Source: an uncultured Flavobacteriia bacterium
Lineage (GTDB): Bacteria > Bacteroidota > Bacteroidia > Flavobacteriales_D > Crocinitomicaceae
Reading direction: 5' to 3'
NCBI GenBank assembly: GCA_903873915.1
Contig: CAIQQH010000115.1
Location: forward strand, 1-37,889
DNA length: 37,889 bases
Shown here: one piece after another, positions 23,828 to 32,008 of the stretch
Position numbering within the stretch: position 1 is the stretch's first letter
How the letters are laid out: each line of letters opens with the position of its first letter
Notes under the pieces: generated by a model
Told to the model about the DNA's origin: nothing
What the model saw: only the letters and a program-made list of their open reading frames with translations
Database searches by the model: none
Position numbers and translations under genes: made by a program

Positions 23828-26800
23828 TTATAACGACCGATTGAAGTACTCGTTTGCTTTGTCCTTGTAATACTTTCTGTACACCGGATCTATAGCACGA
23901 AGTAGATCAATTTGTCTTAATTTCTGTCGGTTATACTCATCAAACAAAATATTGTTACCGTTATTTTCATTTTTTCCAGAAGTCGATTCACGCTTTTCTT
24001 CAAAGCCCCTTTCCATCATGGCTTTTTCACTTTCCAACAAACGCGTCAAAATTTCCTTTTGCCGGGTAATTAGATCCTTCGAAAACTGCTTATTGATCAA
24101 GGCCCGCTCTTGCTCTTCCAGCTCTTTAATCAAAGGATTCAACTGATTTCCTTTTCCCTTTCCCTCTTTGTTCAATTCGTTTCTCAACTGCTCCAAACGT
24201 TGACGAATCGCTGTTTGTTCCGCAGCCATCTTCGCAATCTCTTTGTTGCCCAAACCCTGCATTCCCATGCCCTCTTGTCCCGGTTTGTTGCCTTGACCTT
24301 CCCCTGGCTTTTCCCCTGGTTTTTGACCTCCAGGATTTGGTCCTTTCTGCATCTGCTCCAATTGCTTTTTAAGCATCTGCTTCATGTCGCTTGAGTTCAT
24401 TGATTCTCCACTTTTCGGTTTCGAACCTCCAGGCTTCGAACAAGAACCGCTGCCCGCTTTTTGGCTCTGCATCTGCTGCTGCATTTGTTGCAAACTTTCA
24501 TTCAAGAGCAAAGCCAAATTATTGTAAGAGGTCATTACGGTCTGTTGATGGATACCAAGATTTGACTTTCGGTGTTCATCAATATCCTCCAAAGACAAGT
24601 TGTGATTCTCTCGGATCGTATTCAACTCCTTATCCACAAAAGAAGCAATCTTCGGTTGTCGTTTCGCCAATGCCATTAAACTATCACGAACGATCTTAGT
24701 ATCATCGATTATTGCGCGCTGTTTGCGGCCATATCTTCTATATGCCGGGTCGTTACTACCAATGCTTGCAAAACGTTTCATTACCTCTTCCTGGTCGAAA
24801 CTTAAGGCCATCAAACTTTCTAAAATATTGCGCAAGGAATTCATGTCCTCTTCCTCCTGCTGTTGATTTGCCTGCTGCTGCATCGCATCCATCTGCTCAG
24901 CCATTTCCTTCATTCCCTCTGCTGCCGACTTCTGGTTCTCTCCCGCTTTCTTCTCCTTGGAATTCTCTAAGCCTTCTTTTGCTTCATTTAAGTCCTCACT
25001 TATTTCACCCTCCTTTTTTTCAGTATCACCTAAATCCATAGGTCGTTCCAGGTCTTTATTTAGCTCATTCAACTTCTTTAAATCCTCCTTCAACTCATCA
25101 AACTTTTTGTTGATCTCATCCTGCTTTTTAATCGCGTCCTCCTTCTTTAATTTTTCACCCTCAACGTCTTTTTTAAGATCTTCCTGTTCTTTAGCAAGCT
25201 CTTTCAGCTCCTTCTCTATATCATCGATTTTTTCGTTTACCTGAAGACGCTTCAACATTTCTAAACTTCGATCCAACTGCTTCTTCATGTCCTCTGAAGA
25301 CTGCTCGATTTTATCTAAATTCTCCTTCAACTCTTCTTTGTCATTTTGCTTTAGGAGCTCTTCCAATTTCTCCAACAACTCCTTCAATTCATCGTCCATC
25401 ACTTCATTCAACAACTTCTCAATCATCTCTTGCTTGTCGAGTAACTCCTGGTCCATTTCAGAAAGTTGATCTTTCTGCTGAGTACTTTGCTGCATTTGTT
25501 CTTGCATTTGTTCCAAAGATTTCTTGATACTCTCTTGTTCTTTTTGCAACTGCTGCACTTGATTCAATTTGTTCCAATCGCTATTCTTTGAATTCATGAT
25601 GTCCTTCTTCATTTTCTCGACATCCTTCTGAAAATCCTTGGTGCGATTTAGAAGACTGGACAAATCATTCTGAATCTTCTCCTGATCATCCTCACGCTTC
25701 TCATTCAACTCCTCCAAGGATGGTAATTTATAGGTGAAAACTTGACTTCGCGTTGACTTCACACCATTCACCCCGTCATTGTCGGAAACCACAAAATAAT
25801 ATTCAATGCGGTCATTTAATTTTACTTTCTCACGGCGAAAATCTACTGCAAAATCAAAGGGAATATCAGTTCCTGCGACCTTCCTAACGGACAAGCGTTC
25901 TTCACGGCGTTTGCCATCTTCTGAAATAAGTGTGTAAACGAACTGCAAATTGGTTAAGCCATAATCATCCGTTACCTGACCAGAAAAGAACCGTAAACCG
26001 TCGGATATAGTGTCTTGTACTTCATTCACAACAACAGAAGGGTAGGCGTCTTTTATAACACTCAACTGAAAACCATTTGAGTCAACCTTGTTGTGATAAG
26101 CGTTCTTCATGTAAATGTTGACGCGCGCCATTTCGGTGAGCTTTTTAGACATGGTAAAGCCTTCGCTTGTAAATCTCTTTTTGACTCCGTTGAACACAAA
26201 ATCAACATAGCTTGTGTTCTTCGTTAAGACACTCCAATCGATTATCGTTCCTTCCGGAACAGTGAGATCTCCCGCATTCGCAATCACTTCATCTTGCTTT
26301 CCTAAGTAAGCGGGGTAGGACAGCTTCGCCTCCATTTTACCAATGGCTGATCGACCAAAAACAGTCAATTGATACGCATCGCTGCTGAATTCATTCGCCT
26401 CAAAAAAGAAAGCGCCAGATTCTTTCGGTTTGCGGACGATTCCCGTAAACACATTTTTTGCCTTTCGTGTCATTAAAAACTTTCCGTTCTCACTGACTAA
26501 ATAGATGTGATCTGGAAAATCCCGACCTTTTAAACGAACTTCTACAGGAAAGTCTTCCCCTTCTTCAATTGAAGTGTTTGCGTTGCTTAAAACGAAAGAA
26601 AAGGGCGCGATTGGTTTAAATTCCTTTTGGTAATTCACCACGCGATTGGTTCCTTGTAAGAGGAGAGAAGGGGCCGCAACTCCCACAACGACAAAAATCA
26701 AGAAAATCGGAATTAGGAATTTCGCATACTTCTTGTTTTCCTTGAAATCAATCGCCGAAGCAAAAGGGACGGTTGTTAGGGCGTTGGCACGCTGAAAGAC

Positions 26801-27196
26801 ACTGGCTCGAAGCAATTCTATGTTTCCCGCATTCGACGCTAAATCATCCTGCAGTTGAAGAGTGTTTTTAAGTCGGTCTGAGATGTTTGGAAAAAATGTT
26901 CCGATAATTTCTGATGCCTGGTATCGATCGATTCGCGCACCGAACGAATAAAGTTTTAGCAATGGAATGGCAATGAAACGAAGTAAAATCGCAAGGTTAA
27001 GTAGAATGAATCCAAAGAAAAACAGCGCACGCATTACCGACCCAAAACGTCCAAAATATTCCAAGGTCGTCGTGAACAGGAATGTAAATAGAAACACTCC
27101 TACAAACAACAAGACACCACGAATCATCTGGTTTTTATAATACTTCCGGATAAACGCGTCTATCTGTTCCAACAATTGATCAAATGCACTACCCAT
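23828..27196 (-). CDS. DUF4175 family membrane-anchored coiled-coil protein
   Basis: Very large protein (about 1122 residues from the ATG at 27196; GTG 27265 and ATG 27253 are upstream options, but MGSAFDQLLEQIDAFIRKYYKNQ matches what I recall of the family start). Hydrophobic helices at about 24-44, 52-75 and 160-178 suggest an inner-membrane anchor. Beta-rich domains (about 190-500) follow, then a long Lys/Glu/Gln coiled coil (about 505-800) with many KKDxEKLKKE-type heptads. Near 950-1015 there is a Gly/Pro/Lys low-complexity part (GPNPGGQKPGEKPGEGQGN). The C-terminal segment ends YKDKANEYFNRSL. Function unknown; the conserved neighbours (HATPase, ybeY, mnmG) do not explain it. No frameshift is seen. 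Confidence 0.85.
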   Translation of the reverse strand: MGSAFDQLLEQIDAFIRKYYKNQMIRGVLLFVGVFLFTFLFTTTLEYFGRFGSVMRALFFFGFILLNLAILLRFIAIPLLKLYSFGARIDRYQASEIIGTFFPNISDRLKNTLQLQDDLASNAGNIELLRASVFQRANALTTVPFASAIDFKENKKYAKFLIPIFLIFVVVGVAAPSLLLQGTNRVVNYQKEFKPIAPFSFVLSNANTSIEEGEDFPVEVRLKGRDFPDHIYLVSENGKFLMTRKAKNVFTGIVRKPKESGAFFFEANEFSSDAYQLTVFGRSAIGKMEAKLSYPAYLGKQDEVIANAGDLTVPEGTIIDWSVLTKNTSYVDFVFNGVKKRFTSEGFTMSKKLTEMARVNIYMKNAYHNKVDSNGFQLSVIKDAYPSVVVNEVQDTISDGLRFFSGQVTDDYGLTNLQFVYTLISEDGKRREERLSVRKVAGTDIPFDFAVDFRREKVKLNDRIEYYFVVSDNDGVNGVKSTRSQVFTYKLPSLEELNEKREDDQEKIQNDLSSLLNRTKDFQKDVEKMKKDIMNSKNSDWNKLNQVQQLQKEQESIKKSLEQMQEQMQQSTQQKDQLSEMDQELLDKQEMIEKLLNEVMDDELKELLEKLEELLKQNDKEELKENLDKIEQSSEDMKKQLDRSLEMLKRLQVNEKIDDIEKELKELAKEQEDLKKDVEGEKLKKEDAIKKQDEINKKFDELKEDLKKLNELNKDLERPMDLGDTEKKEGEISEDLNEAKEGLENSKEKKAGENQKSAAEGMKEMAEQMDAMQQQANQQQEEEDMNSLRNILESLMALSFDQEEVMKRFASIGSNDPAYRRYGRKQRAIIDDTKIVRDSLMALAKRQPKIASFVDKELNTIRENHNLSLEDIDEHRKSNLGIHQQTVMTSYNNLALLLNESLQQMQQQMQSQKAGSGSCSKPGGSKPKSGESMNSSDMKQMLKKQLEQMQKGPNPGGQKPGEKPGEGQGNKPGQEGMGMQGLGNKEIAKMAAEQTAIRQRLEQLRNELNKEGKGKGNQLNPLIKELEEQERALINKQFSKDLITRQKEILTRLLESEKAMMERGFEEKRESTSGKNENNGNNILFDEYNRQKLRQIDLLRAIDPVYRKYYKDKANEYFNRSL

Positions 27197-27337
27197 CACA
27201 CGTACTTTTTGGCTTAACCTACTAAAATAAAACATATTCTTCAATTCGTTCATGGTGAACGACACTCAACAACGAAAAACGTCACTTTTAGTGCTGTATA
27301 ACAGCCATTGAATCTTATTCCCTCCGCGAAATCTCAT

Positions 27338-27345
27338 TATCTTTG
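27338..27345 (+). promoter_or_regulatory. -7 element TATCTTTG of gltX-folB
   Basis: Perfect TAnnTTTG, 16 bp before the gltX ATG. A TTG at 27308-27310 is 27 bp upstream, too far to be certain as the -33. Confidence 0.55.
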
Positions 27346-27361
27346 CGCAAAATAGTTTTAC

Positions 27362-28891
27362 ATGTCTGACAAGCCAGTACGCGTTCGATTCGCGCCATCA
27401 CCCACAGGACCATTGCACATGGGGGGAGTAAGAACAGCTCTTTACAACTACCTCTTTGCAAAGAAATACAAGGGAACATTCATCATTCGAATTGAAGATA
27501 CAGATCAGACACGCTTTGTTCCTGGGGCACAAGACTACATCATGGACTCTTTGAAATGGTGTGGAATTCTGCCGACTGAGGGTCCAGGTATTGGTGGAAA
27601 TTACGGTCCTTACGTGCAATCAGAACGCAAAGATATGTACCGTCCTTATGCCGAACAATTGGTAAAGGACGATGCCGCCTATTATGCTTTTGACACAGCG
27701 GAGGAGCTGGAAGACATGCGCGAACGTGCAAAACAAATGGGAATGCCTAACTGGCAATATAACCATGTGACACGCACCACACTTAAGAACTCAACAACGC
27801 TTCCACAAGATCAAGTAGACGCCATGTTGGCTGAGGGTGTTCCTTATGTCATACGAATGAAAATGCCGCGCAATAGAGATATTCGCTTCGAAGACATCAT
27901 TCGCGGATGGGTGGTTGTAAACACGAACAATCTCGATGACAAAGTCTTGTTTAAAAGCGACGGCATGCCCACATATCACCTTGCCAATATCGTTGACGAC
28001 CATTTAATGGAAATTAGTCATGTGATTCGTGGGGAAGAATGGTTACCGTCTGCACCGCTGCACTTTATGTTATATGAAGCATTCGGATGGGATTGTCCAC
28101 AATTTGCACACTTGCCCTTGTTGCTTCGTCCTGACGGAAATGGAAAACTATCGAAGCGCGATGGTGATCGTCTTGGATTTCCTGTATTCCCAACAGACTG
28201 GCATACCGCTGAAGGAGAATTGTATTCAGGGTACCGTGAAAAGGGTTACTTCCCTGGGGCCTTTATTAACATGTTGGCTTTCCTTGGGTGGAACCCTGGC
28301 ACGACACAAGAACTCTTTTCTTTGGAAGAATTGTGTGAGGCATTTACCCTTGACCGTGTTTCCAAAGCAGGAGCGAAGTTCGACCCCGACAAAACCAAGT
28401 GGTTCCAGCAACAATATTTGCGCATGACACCAGAAAAAGAGTTGGGTGAAATGCTCGCATCAGAAATGGAGTCGCCTTTGGATTTAGAATCCCTCGAGAC
28501 CATTTGTCATCTCATGAAAGAGCGAGCAACATTTATTCGCGATATTTTATCTGATGGTGCTTATTTGTTTGAAGCTCCAACAACATACGACGAACAAACT
28601 GTTTCCAAAAAATGGAAAGATGACTCAGCAGAAGTTTTGGGTGAGTGGAGGGGCATTTTAGAAAACATCGCGTCTTTTACACACGATAGTATAGAAAACG
28701 CCTTCAAAAATTTCCTTTCAGAGAAAAATTTAGGAATTGGCGCTGTTTTGCCTCTTTTCCGACTTTTATTGACAGGAACAGGAATGGGGCCGAGCATGTT
28801 TGAAATCTCAGAATTCCTTGGCAAAGAAGAATGCTTATCACGTATGAATCAAGGACTTATAGAAGTAGAGGCATTGAAAAATCAAGCATGA
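27362..28891 (+). CDS. gltX: Glutamyl-tRNA synthetase
   Basis: Class I aminoacyl-tRNA synthetase charging tRNA-Glu, 509 residues, normal length. The HIGH-type signature is PSPTGPLHMGG (11-21) and the KMSKS-type signature is KLSKRDGDRLG in the middle. Other family marks are RIEDTDQTR, YVQSERKDMY, IRGEEWLPSAPLH and FAHLPLLLRPDGNGKLSKRDG. The C-terminal anticodon-binding domain has lower conservation, ending VEALKNQA. Its stop overlaps the folB start by four bases (ATGA at 28888-28891). Divergent from the DUF4175 gene. Confidence 0.98.
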   Translation: MSDKPVRVRFAPSPTGPLHMGGVRTALYNYLFAKKYKGTFIIRIEDTDQTRFVPGAQDYIMDSLKWCGILPTEGPGIGGNYGPYVQSERKDMYRPYAEQLVKDDAAYYAFDTAEELEDMRERAKQMGMPNWQYNHVTRTTLKNSTTLPQDQVDAMLAEGVPYVIRMKMPRNRDIRFEDIIRGWVVVNTNNLDDKVLFKSDGMPTYHLANIVDDHLMEISHVIRGEEWLPSAPLHFMLYEAFGWDCPQFAHLPLLLRPDGNGKLSKRDGDRLGFPVFPTDWHTAEGELYSGYREKGYFPGAFINMLAFLGWNPGTTQELFSLEELCEAFTLDRVSKAGAKFDPDKTKWFQQQYLRMTPEKELGEMLASEMESPLDLESLETICHLMKERATFIRDILSDGAYLFEAPTTYDEQTVSKKWKDDSAEVLGEWRGILENIASFTHDSIENAFKNFLSEKNLGIGAVLPLFRLLLTGTGMGPSMFEISEFLGKEECLSRMNQGLIEVEALKNQA

Positions 28892-29241
28892 AACATACAA
28901 TTGAAGTCAACGGAATAAAAATTTATGCTTTTCACGGCTGCTTGCCAGAAGAAGAAAAAATTGGAGGGCATTATGTGGTTGATGTTATGTTAAATACAAA
29001 CTTCAGCGAAGCAGCCTTAACCGATGAACTTTCAAAGACGGTAGATTATGTATTAATCCATCAAGTAGTCAAAGAAGAAATGGCCATTCGATCAAAATTG
29101 ATTGAGCAGGTTGGTCAGCGCATTGTGGATCGGATAAAACGCGAAGCGACGGGGATAAATTTTTTACGTGTCAAGGTAACAAAACTCACCCCACCGATCA
29201 ATGGGGATGTCGACAATGTTGCTATCCTCATTGAGGAATAA
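28888..29241 (+). CDS. folB: Dihydroneopterin aldolase
   Basis: Enzyme of folate biosynthesis that cleaves 7,8-dihydroneopterin to 6-hydroxymethyl-7,8-dihydropterin and glycolaldehyde. 117 residues from the ATG at 28888, normal FolB length. Family motifs: IKIYAFHGCLPEEEKIGGHYVVDV near the start, TVDYVLIHQVVKEEM in the middle and VKVTKLTPPINGDVDNVAI at the end, which includes the lysine (KLTPP) expected in catalysis. The longer open frame from 28831 lies inside gltX and is not used. Translation is probably coupled to gltX. Confidence 0.93.
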   Translation: MKHTIEVNGIKIYAFHGCLPEEEKIGGHYVVDVMLNTNFSEAALTDELSKTVDYVLIHQVVKEEMAIRSKLIEQVGQRIVDRIKREATGINFLRVKVTKLTPPINGDVDNVAILIEE

Positions 29242-29259
29242 TTTTTTTTGGTATATTTG
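29231..29259 (+). promoter_or_regulatory. Promoter of tRNA-Cys
   Basis: TTG (29231-29233), 18-bp spacer, perfect -7 TATATTTG (29252-29259), ten bases before the tRNA. The -33 lies inside the last codons of folB. Confidence 0.7.
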
Positions 29260-29269
29260 CACACCTAGT

Positions 29270-29340
29270 GGTTTCGTGGCCGAGCGGCTAGGCAACGGTC
29301 TGCAAAACCGTGTACAGCGGTTCGAATCCGCTCGAAACCT
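29270..29340 (+). tRNA. tRNA-Cys (anticodon GCA)
   Basis: The cloverleaf is complete: acceptor GGTTTCG pairs with CGAAACC, and the D arm is GGCCGAGCGGCTAGGCAA. The anticodon stem ACGGT/ACCGT holds loop CTGCAAA with GCA at 29302-29304, and the T arm is AGCGGTTCGAATCCGCT. The base after the acceptor is T (U73), the cysteine identity discriminator. CCA is not encoded. It is followed directly by a terminator. Confidence 0.97.
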
Positions 29341-29344
29341 CAAC

Positions 29345-29376
29345 CAAAAAGCCCGGTGCAACGCACTGGGTTTTTT
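29345..29376 (+). terminator. Terminator after tRNA-Cys
   Basis: AAAAAGCCCGGTGC, loop aac, GCACTGGGTTTTTT: a stem with a G-U pair and a T6 tract, 5-36 bp after the tRNA. Confidence 0.8.
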
Positions 29377-29425
29377 GATTTTACAGCCATCAAGCAAGGC
29401 TTGAATGGCGTGTAAAATCAAAAAA
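29371..29425. repeat. Near-perfect 20-bp inverted repeat at the start of the tandem array
   Basis: TTTTTTGATTTTACAGCCAT (29371-29390) is the reverse complement of ATGGCGTGTAAAATCAAAAAA (from 29405) except for one extra base. The second arm belongs to the 248-bp repeat and recurs at 29655 and 29903. Confidence 0.65.
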
Positions 29426-29654
29426 TTCAGTTGACTTTCGCAGAAAGGCAGGGCCTTTTGGTTGATATGCGCCCATAATCCTGGATCATGTAATAATCCG
29501 CTCGCGACCTAATCCTAAATCAACAAATCTCAATATAAATGTTTGACCCCGATGGGGTCGTGAAAACCTAAACAATACAAAAGCAACGGATGTTCGACCC
29601 CGATGGGGTCATATCTACAAATATGCAACAAGAAGCATACAATAGCTCATTAAC
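29407..29654. repeat. 248-bp tandem repeat, unit 1
   Basis: The unit begins ggcgtgtaaaatcaaaaaat and is followed at once by a second unit of exactly the same length, about 95% identical by eye. It contains two GACCCCGATGGGGTC palindromes (29545-29559 and 29596-29610) and AATCCGCTCGCGACCT (29495-29510), which matches the tRNA-Cys 3' end (29325-29340) at 14 of 16 bases. No credible coding frame. Confidence 0.85.
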
Positions 29655-29923
29655 GGCGTGTAAAATCAAAAAATTCAGTTGACTTTCGCAGAAAGGCAGG
29701 GCTTTTTGGTTGATATGCGCCCATAATCCTGGATCATGTAATAATCCGCTCGCGACCTAATCCTAAATCAACAAATCTCAATATAAATGTTCGACCCCGA
29801 TGGGGTCGTGAAACCCGACACAATACAAAAGCAACAGATGTTCGACCCCGATGGGGTCGTATCTACAAATGGGCAACAAGAAACATACGATAGCTCATGA
29901 ATGGCGTGTAAAATCAAAAAATA
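29655..29923. repeat. 248-bp tandem repeat, unit 2, plus about 20 bp of a third
   Basis: Second unit 29655-29902 with palindromes at 29793-29807 and 29844-29858, then a truncated third start at 29903-29923. 29699-29713 (GGGCTTTTTGGTTGA) is the exact reverse complement of 15 bases at the tRNA-Cys 3' boundary and trailer (29340-29354). The rest of the gap to 30049 holds a promoter for the next gene. Confidence 0.85.
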
Positions 29924-29999
29924 CAAGGTCATTATTGTTGATTCACACACAACAACAGAACACCATTCACTTCAAGTTTAAATGACTTTTTTCCAGACC

Positions 30000-30033
30000 T
30001 TTGCATTCATTTCATTAAAACATAATACATTCG
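30000..30033 (+). promoter_or_regulatory. Promoter of the small membrane protein gene
   Basis: TTTG (30000-30003), 22-bp spacer, TACATTCG (30026-30033), the same variant -7 as before the gene at 14074. The ATG is 16 bp downstream. Confidence 0.5.
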
Positions 30034-30049
30034 TAACTAAAACAAAAAA

Positions 30050-30418
30050 ATGAAGACTGTCATTATTCAAATTCTTTTTTCAATAATTTTTATACCCACT
30101 TGTATAGTATTAGTAAAGGCGGATATCAATTTGTGGATACCTGGCGGTGTGACTATTGTTTTGGTACTTGGTATACACGGTGTCAAACGCATTGTCAGTA
30201 ACTTTAAGTTTAACAAAAAAATGAACACAGAACAATCACCAAAGGAATTAAAGAAACTTATTACAACCATAGCGTCTGAAGGCTCTGATGAGATGGGTGC
30301 TGCTGAGATAAGCAAAATAAAAGTTTGGCATGATGAAATGATTGTTAAAATTGATACTGGAGAACTCAAAACACTTGGTGATTTAGCAAACTACATTGAT
30401 AACAAGGCTCCAATTTAG
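30050..30418 (+). CDS. Small two-helix membrane protein, unknown function
   Basis: 122 residues that I do not recognise. Two N-terminal hydrophobic helices (about 4-23 and 29-46), separated by KADINLW, anchor a soluble C-terminal part. That part contains MNTEQSPKELKKLITTIASE and a helical stretch (EISKIKVWHDEMIVKIDTGELKTLGDLANYIDNK). It stands alone between the repeat patch and an empty 266-bp stretch, with a promoter of its own. An ATG at codon 57 (30218) could alternatively start a soluble form. Possibly an accessory gene; only the open frame, promoter and membrane segments support it. Confidence 0.6.
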   Translation: MKTVIIQILFSIIFIPTCIVLVKADINLWIPGGVTIVLVLGIHGVKRIVSNFKFNKKMNTEQSPKELKKLITTIASEGSDEMGAAEISKIKVWHDEMIVKIDTGELKTLGDLANYIDNKAPI

Positions 30419-30684
30419 AAATCTGAGCAAGAAGCAATTGATTAAGAACAACACTATGAAAAGTTGCATCTTAAAACAATCAATTTGAGACACTTCGTCT
30501 TCAATACAAGCCACGCATTAACGAACTAAAGTTCCTTCTCGCCCTAAAAATTTAGTGCGCAGAGGCCTATAAAACCTCGTAAATACATTATAAACAATTA
30601 GTTATTGAAAAAAATTTTGTGTTTTATTAAAAATCTATAAGTACTTTTGTCCTCATTATCACGCACTTATATCTTTATTTTTTC
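30419..30684. promoter_or_regulatory. Non-coding gap with promoter of the small lipoprotein gene
   Basis: Only a promoter is seen: TTTG (30616-30619), 22-bp spacer, perfect -7 TACTTTTG (30642-30649), 35 bp before the ATG at 30685. The remaining bases show no gene or strong hairpin. Confidence 0.6.
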
Positions 30685-30912
30685 ATGAAACGAATTCTGC
30701 TTATTCTACCTTTACTTGCCGCTTGCGGTACAGACAATCCTGTTGCTTCAAATGGTATGTGTACGTGCAACAAGGAAACACAGCAACAAAACACAGATGG
30801 TTCTTTTTCTACCACAAACATCACAGCACCAACGCCCGACGCTTGCGAAAAAGACGGAGTCATCGAATATTCCTCTTCACGCAAGTACAGAATGGTTTGG
30901 CATTGCAACTGA
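30685..30912 (+). CDS. Small cysteine-containing lipoprotein, unknown function
   Basis: 75 residues with a short signal and lipobox LLAAC (lipidated Cys14). The mature part holds four further cysteines (C26, C28, C54, C74), enough for two disulfides, and a Thr/Gln/Asn-rich middle (QQQNTDGSFSTTNITAPTPD). It ends RMVWHCN. I do not recognise a family. The promoter at 30616-30649 supports expression. No operon partner. A hypothetical periplasmic or outer-membrane lipoprotein. Confidence 0.65.
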   Translation: MKRILLILPLLAACGTDNPVASNGMCTCNKETQQQNTDGSFSTTNITAPTPDACEKDGVIEYSSSRKYRMVWHCN

Positions 30913-30987
30913 TCATTCGATTATCGCATACTTCACTCAAATTCATTTTTCTTCGGGGTCAACACGACACTATCCAAAATAAGGGGC

Positions 30988-30995
30988 TACCTTTG
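30988..30995 (+). promoter_or_regulatory. -7 element TACCTTTG of the SDR-CPBP-SDR-7TM cluster
   Basis: Perfect TAnnTTTG 17 bp before the ATG at 31013; likely the single promoter of the four-gene run. Confidence 0.55.
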
Positions 30996-31012
30996 CGCGA
31001 AATAACCACTGT

Positions 31013-32008
31013 ATGGAAATTCTTGTTACCGGTCCTGATGGCGTGCTTGGAAGTAATCTAGTTCGTGAACTAATCAGCCGCAACTACGCGGTAAGTGTAC
31101 TTGTTGAACCTGGAAAGGATCCCCTCACATTAAAAGGATTGCCAATCACCATCATTCATGGAAACATTCTCGATGCCGAATCAATCGATAAGGCCATTGG
31201 GGGTAAAGATGTTGTATTTCATTGTGCGGCAGCTACCAGCGTTTATCCACCCCGAAACGAAATGGTTAATCGGGTAAATATCGACGGAACTCAACATGTG
31301 ATCGATGCTGCACTGAAACATGGCACAAAGCGCCTGATCTATGTAGGAACCGCAAATTCCTTTAGCTTTGGTTCTTTAGAAACACCTGGTATTGAAGACA
31401 CTCCATACCTTTCGGTTCAATATGGACTCGACTACATGGATTCAAAGTACAAAGCACAACAATTGGTTCTTTCAGCAGTCAAAGAAAAAGGCTTGCCCGC
31501 ATTGGTTGTAAACCCAAGCTTTATGATTGGGCCATATGATTCTCGGCCTAGCTCTGGTGCGATGATTCTTGCAGTGCACAAAGGGCGTGTTCCTGGATAT
31601 TCCAATGGAGGAAAAAACTTTGTTGCCGTAAAAGATGTTGCTACAGCTATGGCGAATGCCATTACCATGGGTAGAATAGGTGAATGCTACATTGTTGGAA
31701 ATAAAAACCTTTCCTACAAAGATGCCTTTGCTCTTATCGCGAAAACCATTGGTGCAAAAACACCAACCCGTCGATTGACTGATTTTATGGTGCAAGCATA
31801 CGGCAGAATGAACTCGTTCTTCGCGGGAGTTTTTGGATATTATCCTGGAATTACAACAGAATTGTCTAAGATTTCAACGGAAAACCATTTCTACTCTGCC
31901 GCTAAAGCTCATCGCGAATTACACATGCCACAAACTCCTTTAGAAGTTGCAATCAAAGAATGTTTTGAATGGTTTAAAGAAAACAATTACCTCGACAAGA
32001 AACAATGA
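31013..32008 (+). CDS. NAD(P)-dependent epimerase/dehydratase, extended SDR
   Basis: 331 residues with an extended short-chain dehydrogenase fold. The nucleotide-binding GxxGxxG is GPDGVLG near residue 7, DVVFHCAAATS is the usual strand, and YxxxK is Y-M-D-S-K. SIDKAIGGKDVVFHCA and VNPSFMIGPYDSRPSSG match the dihydroflavonol-reductase / HpnA-like branch that acts on lipids, steroids or flavonoid-like substrates. The real substrate is unknown. It overlaps the next gene by four bases (ATGA), so the two are translated together. It starts the cluster at 31013-34275. Confidence 0.88.
   Translation: MEILVTGPDGVLGSNLVRELISRNYAVSVLVEPGKDPLTLKGLPITIIHGNILDAESIDKAIGGKDVVFHCAAATSVYPPRNEMVNRVNIDGTQHVIDAALKHGTKRLIYVGTANSFSFGSLETPGIEDTPYLSVQYGLDYMDSKYKAQQLVLSAVKEKGLPALVVNPSFMIGPYDSRPSSGAMILAVHKGRVPGYSNGGKNFVAVKDVATAMANAITMGRIGECYIVGNKNLSYKDAFALIAKTIGAKTPTRRLTDFMVQAYGRMNSFFAGVFGYYPGITTELSKISTENHFYSAAKAHRELHMPQTPLEVAIKECFEWFKENNYLDKKQ

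Noticed and set aside
24630-24638. Perfect DnaA box TTATCCACA
   Set aside because: Isolated inside the DUF4175 coding region; a chance match of a 9-mer is not surprising.
24110-25469. Ser/Phe/Leu-rich frames opposite the DUF4175 coiled coil
   Set aside because: Expected by-product of Lys/Glu/Gln codons on the other strand.
29545-29858. Four short palindromic repeats considered as a CRISPR array
   Set aside because: Spacing is uneven (51 and 197 bp), the intervening sequence is itself repeated, and there are no cas genes.
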